The notes under the pieces were generated by a model that did not search any database, was not told the DNA's origin, and saw only the letters and a program-made list of their open reading frames with translations. A stretch of DNA of 9,286 bases from assembly GCA_903644035.1 (NCBI GenBank), contig CAHJXG010000368.1, positions 1 to 9,286 of the forward strand, written 5' to 3'. Made by a program: the position numbers and the translations under genes. This stretch comes from Rhodospirillales bacterium. Its GTDB lineage: Bacteria; Pseudomonadota; Alphaproteobacteria; Acetobacterales; Acetobacteraceae. Within the stretch, counting starts at the first letter, position 1. Every line of letters starts with the position of its first letter. This document shows positions 5,284 through 9,286 of this stretch, piece by piece.

Positions 5284-6150
5284 CTATGGCGCAGGCTGCC
5301 GGCTTGCCACCGTTGTCGCCGTGGCCTGCTCCCCGGAGTCCGCCACCACGAGCGTGTTCCCCGCCAAGGGGGTCGGCTCGCGCCCGGGCAGCAGAAGCGA
5401 GCGGAACCTGATGTCCGTTGCCGTCAACCGCTCGTATTCCGAGTCCAGCACGCCGTGGCGGTCCAGGAAGCGGTTCATCGCCGAAGGGATGCGGATGCAG
5501 CCCTGCGAAGCGGGGCGACCGATGCGCTGCTCCAGCCTGGCCGGATCGGTGGCGTGCATCATCAGGCGGATCGGGGTGCGGTCCGGCTTGCCCGGGCTGA
5601 CGGCCCAGCCCTTCATCGCCACCTGCCAGCCGAAATCCCACACCCGCATGCCCTTCACGCCGAGGCCGCGGATGCCGTTCTCGTTCAGGGTTCCTTCCGC
5701 CCGGTAGCCCAGCACCGCGTCGGTCAGCCGGAACACGCCACAGGGGGTGATGTAATGGTCGAACCGGCCCGCTGATCCCGTGGACACCTTGGTGCCGCCC
5801 ACGGCCTGCCACTCGCCGTCCGGCCTTGCGAGCACGATGGCAAGCTGCTGCACCAGCGGGTTGCGGTCCACCACCACCAGCAACTGCGGGCGGTCGATCA
5901 CCATCTCCGCGCTTGCCGTTTCCGCGCGGGCAAGGGCGATCCACGCGGCATCGCTGGCCGCGGTGCGCGGGACCAGATGCGGCACCTCCCGTGCCAGGAT
6001 GTCCTGCAAGCGCAGCATCTCGAGTTCGACCGCCTCGTCCGGCACCGGCGCCAGGCCGGCAGCAGCCGGGTCTGGCTCGGCCGCCCGAGCGCGCATTGGG
6101 GCAGCCAAGCATGAGAACAGTCCGAGCAATGCCGAGCGCCGGGCAATCAT
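5284..6150 (-). CDS. Secreted L,D-transpeptidase (YkuD/ErfK-type)
   Basis: A 288-residue exported protein. Residues 1-23 (MIARRSALLGLFSCLAAPMR then ARA) form a signal peptide with an A-R-A cleavage site. The YkuD catalytic domain covers about residues 90-235. It has the conserved histidine in MMHATDP (H199) and, after 15 residues, the nucleophile motif S215-Q-G-C218-I-R220, followed by IPSAMNRFLDRHGVLD. The classical motif is [S/T]HGCxN/R; here Gln replaces His before Gly. Such enzymes make 3-3 crosslinks in peptidoglycan or attach proteins to it in the periplasm. Which of these applies is not visible, and no LysM or PG-binding domain is present. The start ATG (6148-6150) gives the signal peptide directly, but there is no clear Shine-Dalgarno. 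The gene stands alone. The Tn3 scar begins about 50 bp past its stop, so the extreme C-terminus (ATATTVASRQPAP) may have been altered by that event. Confidence 0.87.
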   Translation of the reverse strand: MIARRSALLGLFSCLAAPMRARAAEPDPAAAGLAPVPDEAVELEMLRLQDILAREVPHLVPRTAASDAAWIALARAETASAEMVIDRPQLLVVVDRNPLVQQLAIVLARPDGEWQAVGGTKVSTGSAGRFDHYITPCGVFRLTDAVLGYRAEGTLNENGIRGLGVKGMRVWDFGWQVAMKGWAVSPGKPDRTPIRLMMHATDPARLEQRIGRPASQGCIRIPSAMNRFLDRHGVLDSEYERLTATDIRFRSLLLPGREPTPLAGNTLVVADSGEQATATTVASRQPAP

Positions 6151-6264
6151 AGCGATACAATAACATAATCAGCGGGGGAAGATCAGGCTTTTCATGCTGC
6201 TCCTGGTTGTGTTCGTCCGAGGAGGCAACGGATTGATCCGGCCGAATTGAAGGGCCGTCACGCC

Positions 6265-6277
6265 GGGCCGCCGGCCC
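6265..6277. other. GC-rich hairpin just before repeat copy B
   Basis: GGGCC-GCC-GGCCC, 5-bp arms around a 3-nt centre, 15 bp upstream of the start of copy B similarity. There is no T-run. It could be a chance GC palindrome. It lies in the 141 bp between the L,D-transpeptidase start and the repeat, where I see no other feature. Confidence 0.3.
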
Positions 6278-6414
6278 CACCCCGGTGAGGTCGGTGTGTG
6301 CGTTGTTTCTTGCAGCGGAACCGCATCTGGAGACGAGAGAAGGGCCAAAACTACGGTTTTCGTGCCCACACCAAGTTTATTTTCGGCTTAAGTTGTTGAT
6401 TGAGAACAGTTCCC

Positions 6415-6437
6415 GTGTGGGCGACCTGCGCCCACAT
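6415..6437. other. Covarying hairpin in copy B
   Basis: GTGTGGGC (6415-6422), loop GACCTGC (6423-6429), GCCCACAT (6430-6437). It is the partner of 762-784 in copy A, with the loop-closing pair C-G instead of T-A. Confidence 0.6.
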
Positions 6438-6542
6438 CTGCACACACCGCCGCGGACGCGCTGCACACACCAAAAGGCGTTTTTCCTGCAACCATATGAA
6501 AACGTTGTCTTCCTTCACCTGGAGACGGTTTTTCAGCCCGGC

Positions 6543-6640
6543 GCACACAGGCTACGCACACACACCCACACACACACGTTTTGCACACACAGCACGCCCA
6601 CACGTGTCGCACACCCACCTGCCCACACAGCACGCCCATA
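6543..6640. repeat. CA/TG-rich tail of copy B
   Basis: Runs such as GCACACACACCCACACACACAC followed by GTTTTG, CACACACAGCACGCCCACACGTG and CACACCCACCTGCCCACACAG. Several CCCACAC units here are complementary to the GTGTGGG arms of the 5' hairpins, so alternative long-range pairings within one transcript are possible. Confidence 0.7.
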
Positions 6641-6651
6641 CGGGATCCAGC

Positions 6652-7185
6652 AGCAGGCACGTCGGAATCGCATTTCGGGCTTTGGACGGATGCCGGACTC
6701 CAGGGCACCGCGGAGCCGGACGGGTCCCCCTACGCTCTCCCGCAAGCCTTCGAAAACCGCTTCCGGGCTGCAATCCGTCTCGATTCGGGTTCCGGAAGAA
6801 TGCCGGCAGGATGGAGGCCCATCGGGCGAGGCAGGGCCGTTACGGTTACATCTTCAGTTCCCTAGGCCGCTAACCATCGGGCAGGACGGCCCGGCTCGAC
6901 CTCGGTTGGAAGGTGGTCGCTTGAACAGGGACGACTCTTTACAGATGGCTCGACTCGTAAAGAGTCATCATGTATCCGGGTTTTGCGAAAAGCGGACGTA
7001 AAGGACTGGGCGCAATGAGGTTTGCTGTGCGCCCTTTGCTGCCCTTCGTCGATGTGAAGTCGGAACGCCGTTGTCCGTCGAGACCGGCCATTAGGTTCGT
7101 CCCGCGCCTGGCCCGTCCAGTGCCTGCCAGCGGACGCATGGGAGTTTCTGAAGCGATGTGCGCTTTAAGGGTTTGGGCGCGCCGG
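6652..7185. other. Gene-poor stretch of about 530 bp
   Basis: I see no recognisable gene on either strand. It holds the strong inverted repeat at 6933-6966. Next to it is a segment (6970-7110) whose plus-strand reading, MYPGFAKSGRKGLGAMRFAV and PLLPFVDVKSERRCPSRPA, resembles the low-complexity translations that annotation pipelines produce from dispersed intergenic repeats in alphaproteobacteria. I treat it as possible repeat debris, not as a gene. Confidence 0.5.
6933..6966. terminator. Strong 10-bp inverted repeat (hairpin), function unknown
   Basis: GACTCTTTAC (6933-6942) and GTAAAGAGTC (6957-6966) are perfect reverse complements around a 14-nt loop. An internal GACTC (6952-6956) can pair instead with GAGTC (6962-6966), giving two mutually exclusive hairpins. 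There is no T-run after either strand's stem, so a Rho-independent terminator is only one option. It could equally be an operator or the end of a small mobile element. It lies 220 bp past the stop of the GNAT gene on the minus strand. Confidence 0.35.
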
Positions 7186-7713
7186 TCAGCCTGCCTCCGT
7201 GTCGAAGCACAGCACGGGTCCAGCCCAGCGCCGTCCGTCGCCGGCGTGCTCTTCCATGGCGACCAGAAGCGACTGAACCACGCTGCGCCAGAACAGCAAG
7301 GCCTCCTGGTTGTAGGCCGCGACGGGAACCTCCCAGCGGCCCCGCAATCGGCTGAACACCAGGTGCGCCGCGCGCATGCCGACACGGGCAAGCCTGTACT
7401 TGCGCAGCACGAAGAACTCCGCGACCGCGCTGTCGAGCGGCCGATCCAGCGCCGACCAGCGGTTCACGAGCACGAACCCCGCAATGCGGCCGTCTGCCCG
7501 GACCAGGAACGGCACCCGTCCTGGCTCCTGCCAGTAGGTGTCGAGAAAGGCGTAGGTGAACCGCCCTTCCTCATCGACCTCGGTGTGCACGCTGCCTAAA
7601 GGCGCGTGTCCGGAGAAGTCGTGCAGGTAGAGTTGCATGAGGGCGTCGAGAACGTGCCGCCGCTTGGCGGGTACCTGCTCCAGCGCGACATGCTCGACAG
7701 CGTGCGGTGGCAT
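7186..7713 (-). CDS. GNAT-family N-acetyltransferase (COG5628-like)
   Basis: A 175-residue cytosolic protein. ATG at 7711-7713 is preceded by AGGAGAAAGA (complement of 7717-7726), which sets the start; the open frame upstream is arginine-rich and unlike the family. An N-terminal helix contains LMQLYLHDFSG (25-35), then GRFTYAFLDTYWQEPGRVPFLVRADGRIAGFVLVNR (50-85), then motif A AEFFVLRKYRLARVGMRAA (98-116) and the end WEVPVAAYNQEALLFWRSVV (128-146). This order is that of COG5628 'predicted acetyltransferases'. They would transfer an acetyl group from acetyl-CoA to an unknown amine. In the pyrophosphate loop, usually R-x-x-G-x-G/A, the first glycine is Arg110 while Gly112 is kept. The M81 gene lies upstream on the same strand with a 232-bp gap, so it may or may not share a transcript. 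Confidence 0.85.
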   Translation of the reverse strand: MPPHAVEHVALEQVPAKRRHVLDALMQLYLHDFSGHAPLGSVHTEVDEEGRFTYAFLDTYWQEPGRVPFLVRADGRIAGFVLVNRWSALDRPLDSAVAEFFVLRKYRLARVGMRAAHLVFSRLRGRWEVPVAAYNQEALLFWRSVVQSLLVAMEEHAGDGRRWAGPVLCFDTEAG

Positions 7714-7945
7714 GGGTCTTTCTCCTGCTGAAGGCGGCTGGCGTCCATTCCTCAACCGAACCCTTTCCAGCCGGTTGCTCCGGTATGTTGCCTGTGCCGG
7801 GAACTCCGTCCAGAAGCTTCGTCCCGCACTGTCCGACCGTCCCGATCTCCCCGGCACGGTTCCTGGACGCCCATGGCAGCGGCATCCGGCAGTGCGTGAT
7901 CCTGCCTCAGCGCACACTGCTGCAGAGACTCCCACCCATCCCCTG

Positions 7946-9286
7946 CTAGCCGAGCCGCGTCCTCAACCCCGGACGCAGATGCTGAAAGGGCAGGGAAGCA
8001 GGATCGGCCGCGACTGGTCCAGGCGCTGCGGCCACGATCACCCGGGCGGCCAACGGCCCGAAGTCGGCACGGAAATGGACCGACGACTTCAGGGCGATGA
8101 TCCGGCAGACGGCCGGCTCGATCCCGACATGGCGCAGGATGGCTTGGTCCAGCGCCTGCATCTTGCGGCTGGCCACCACCACGCGGATGGCGTGCTCAAC
8201 CTCAATCAGCGCCATCGGGCCGAGGTTGGCGGGATTGCCGTCCCCCATCGGTCCCGTCAGCGTGAACTGGCCATCTGTCAGCATGAGCACGGTCGCCTCC
8301 ACAGGAAGCGGCATTCCGTCCGACTTGCCGCCAAGCGACAGCCGCACCGTGCCGCCTTGCCCGGCATCGTGGCAGCGGCCCGCGCTTTCGGCGTCGTTGA
8401 TGAGGCACACCACGGCACCTCGCACGTCCTGCCGGATCAGTTCGGCCAGCAGGCCCGTGGTGTCGCCGTGGCCGCCGCCGCCGGGGTTGTCCTGCGTATC
8501 GGCGATCACGACGGGACCACAAGGTTCCCGCATCGCAGCCGCCACGGCGTCGCGCGCCGACAGGATCTCGGACCCGAACTCCGCTTCGCGGCTCCGCAGG
8601 TCGGCCAGGAAATCGTCCGCGGCCTCCTCCGCCGCTGCTGCCGTGTCAGCATAGGCGACAAGGGCCGGGCCGCAGCCGGGGAAGTCGGCGTAGGGAAAGC
8701 CGAAGCACCAGGCAAGCTCGATCACCCCGGGACGACTGGCGATCAAGGCACGCTGCGCCATCACGCCGCGCATCGGCTCCACCAGCGTGCACTGGCTGGT
8801 GATCGGCATCCAGTAGTCGAGCTGGCGGTAGGCGCGGGCGAACGGCCCGGCGCCGATGCGGCGCAGCAGCAGCTGGATCGCCTGAGCGCCCGCCTCCTTC
8901 ATGTCCACGTGCGGATAGGTGCAATACGGCACGGCGGCGTCGCACCGGTCCACCATGGCCGCCGTGAGGTTCGCGTGGGGATCAAGGCTCACCGTGACCG
9001 GCACGGCGCCGAGCACATCCCGCACGCGCCGCAACAGCTCGCCCTCCGCATCGGGGAAGCTGTCGGCCATGGCAGCGCCGTGTAGGTCGAGGTAAACGCC
9101 GTCCAGGGGGCCATTCTCCAACGCCCCCACCAGGCCCGCGCAGATCAGCGCGGCGATGCGTTCGAACGCCTGGTCCTCCACCGGGCCGGCCGGGTTGGCG
9201 AAGCACCAGGTGAGCGGCACGGGCGTGGCGCCCGCCGCGGCGATCTCGGCCAGCGCGCCGGCGACCGCGACGGAGGTGCCGCGCAC
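7946..9286 (-). CDS. M81-family metallopeptidase / MlrC-like protein, N-terminus outside the window
   Basis: The visible 446 residues are in frame to the right edge; the first codon seen (GTG at 9284-9286) is internal. M81/DUF1485 proteins are about 490-510 residues, so about 50 N-terminal residues are missing. The N-terminal domain shows GVYLDLHGAAMADSFPDAEGE (63-83), VSLDPHANLTAAM (99-111) and YCTYPHVDM (121-129), whose Asp and His residues are the expected metal-site motifs. The C-terminal domain (about 250 onwards) has VVIADTQDNPGGGGHGDTTG (259-278) and the alpha/beta stretch PAVCRIIALKSSVHFRADF. The family is named after MlrC, which cleaves linearised microcystin in sphingomonads. Most members have unknown substrates and often sit by amino-acid or peptide transporters, so a toxin-degrading role should not be assumed. 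Confidence 0.9.
   Translation of the reverse strand: MRGTSVAVAGALAEIAAAGATPVPLTWCFANPAGPVEDQAFERIAALICAGLVGALENGPLDGVYLDLHGAAMADSFPDAEGELLRRVRDVLGAVPVTVSLDPHANLTAAMVDRCDAAVPYCTYPHVDMKEAGAQAIQLLLRRIGAGPFARAYRQLDYWMPITSQCTLVEPMRGVMAQRALIASRPGVIELAWCFGFPYADFPGCGPALVAYADTAAAAEEAADDFLADLRSREAEFGSEILSARDAVAAAMREPCGPVVIADTQDNPGGGGHGDTTGLLAELIRQDVRGAVVCLINDAESAGRCHDAGQGGTVRLSLGGKSDGMPLPVEATVLMLTDGQFTLTGPMGDGNPANLGPMALIEVEHAIRVVVASRKMQALDQAILRHVGIEPAVCRIIALKSSVHFRADFGPLAARVIVAAAPGPVAADPASLPFQHLRPGLRTRLG

Larger units (their letters stand above)
6292..6651 (+). repeat. Copy B of the unrecognised dispersed element
   Basis: Same orientation as copy A (639-1067). It runs without gaps against it for the first ~210 bp, then has a single 3' module (6502-6551) and one long CA-rich tail (6543-6640), ending at CGGGATCCAGC. 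The long-range stem GGTGTGTGC (6293-6301) with GCCCACACC (6364-6372) has one mismatch here, where copy A pairs perfectly. The inner hairpin AAAAC-TACG-GTTTT (6347-6360) gains a C(UACG)G loop, a UNCG-type tetraloop, where copy A has TAGG. The 6415-6437 hairpin keeps its pairing by a double change. An open plus-strand frame runs through both copies, but it differs at a dozen or more residues and copy A has a stop at 836-838 that B lacks, so protein conservation is not the explanation. Confidence 0.85.

Noticed and set aside
5286..6280. Minus-strand frame overlapping the L,D-transpeptidase and continuous with the Tn3 fragment
   Set aside because: Only its last ~45 codons (to 5108) resemble TnpA. 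The upstream part is the +1 shadow of the transpeptidase gene.
6400..6873. Open frame coding a His/Thr-rich protein (HTHTHT repeats) through copy B
   Set aside because: The His-Thr repeats come only from translating CACACA. The frame is broken by a stop in copy A, and the two copies differ mostly at amino-acid-changing sites.
7714..7935. Longer start for the GNAT gene
   Set aside because: The extra residues are Arg/Gly-rich and unlike the family, and the ATG at 7713 has an AGGAGAAAG ribosome site.
7637..9085. Plus-strand 482-residue open frame opposite the M81 gene
   Set aside because: It is rich in Arg, His and Gln with no recognisable domain and lies antisense to a well-recognised protein.

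Overview
The window is very GC-rich, with long open frames on both strands, which suggests an alphaproteobacterium. The gene content (a Bradyrhizobium-type D-tartrate dehydratase, an AbrB/Doc toxin-antitoxin pair, an M81/MlrC-family protein, a COG5628-type GNAT) would suit a Rhodospirillales/Acetobacteraceae or Rhizobiales genome. That placement is inference; no rRNA or tRNA is present to fix it.

Layout: (1) At the left edge is a short piece of a TTC38-like tetratricopeptide protein, which runs into a non-coding repeat element (copy A, 639-1067). (2) A possible 59-residue ORF follows. (3) D(-)-tartrate dehydratase (tarD-like) lies on the minus strand. (4) Divergent from it is a compact AbrB-type antitoxin plus Doc-family toxin operon, whose promoter region carries a perfect TCTTACA-TCG-TGTAAGA palindrome. 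(5) A 10-TM EamA/DMT permease is on the plus strand. (6) A small single-span membrane protein, a fragment of a Tn3-family transposase with a stop at a normally tryptophan position, and a secreted L,D-transpeptidase are all on the minus strand. (7) The second copy of the repeat element follows (copy B, 6292-6651), then about 530 bp with no recognised gene apart from a strong 10-bp inverted repeat. (8) A GNAT acetyltransferase and the C-terminal ~446 residues of an M81 (MlrC-like) protein, both minus strand, run off the right edge.

The least expected structure is the pair of direct repeats. The two copies are about 88% identical by eye and ungapped over their first ~210 bp, with a 48-bp block of perfect identity. 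They carry a 23-nt hairpin whose only difference between copies is a compensatory T-A to C-G change, and they end in long CA-rich tails containing many CCCACAC units. Both strands stay open through parts of the element, but the differences mostly change amino acids, so a structured RNA or DNA element fits better than a protein. I do not recognise it as a described family. The copies bracket a ~5.2 kb segment holding tarD, the toxin-antitoxin operon, the permease, the Tn3 scar and the L,D-transpeptidase.

Apart from the toxin-antitoxin pair there is little sign of functional operons. The genes look like an assortment of accessory metabolism, transport and cell-wall functions in a region marked by repeat elements and transposon debris.
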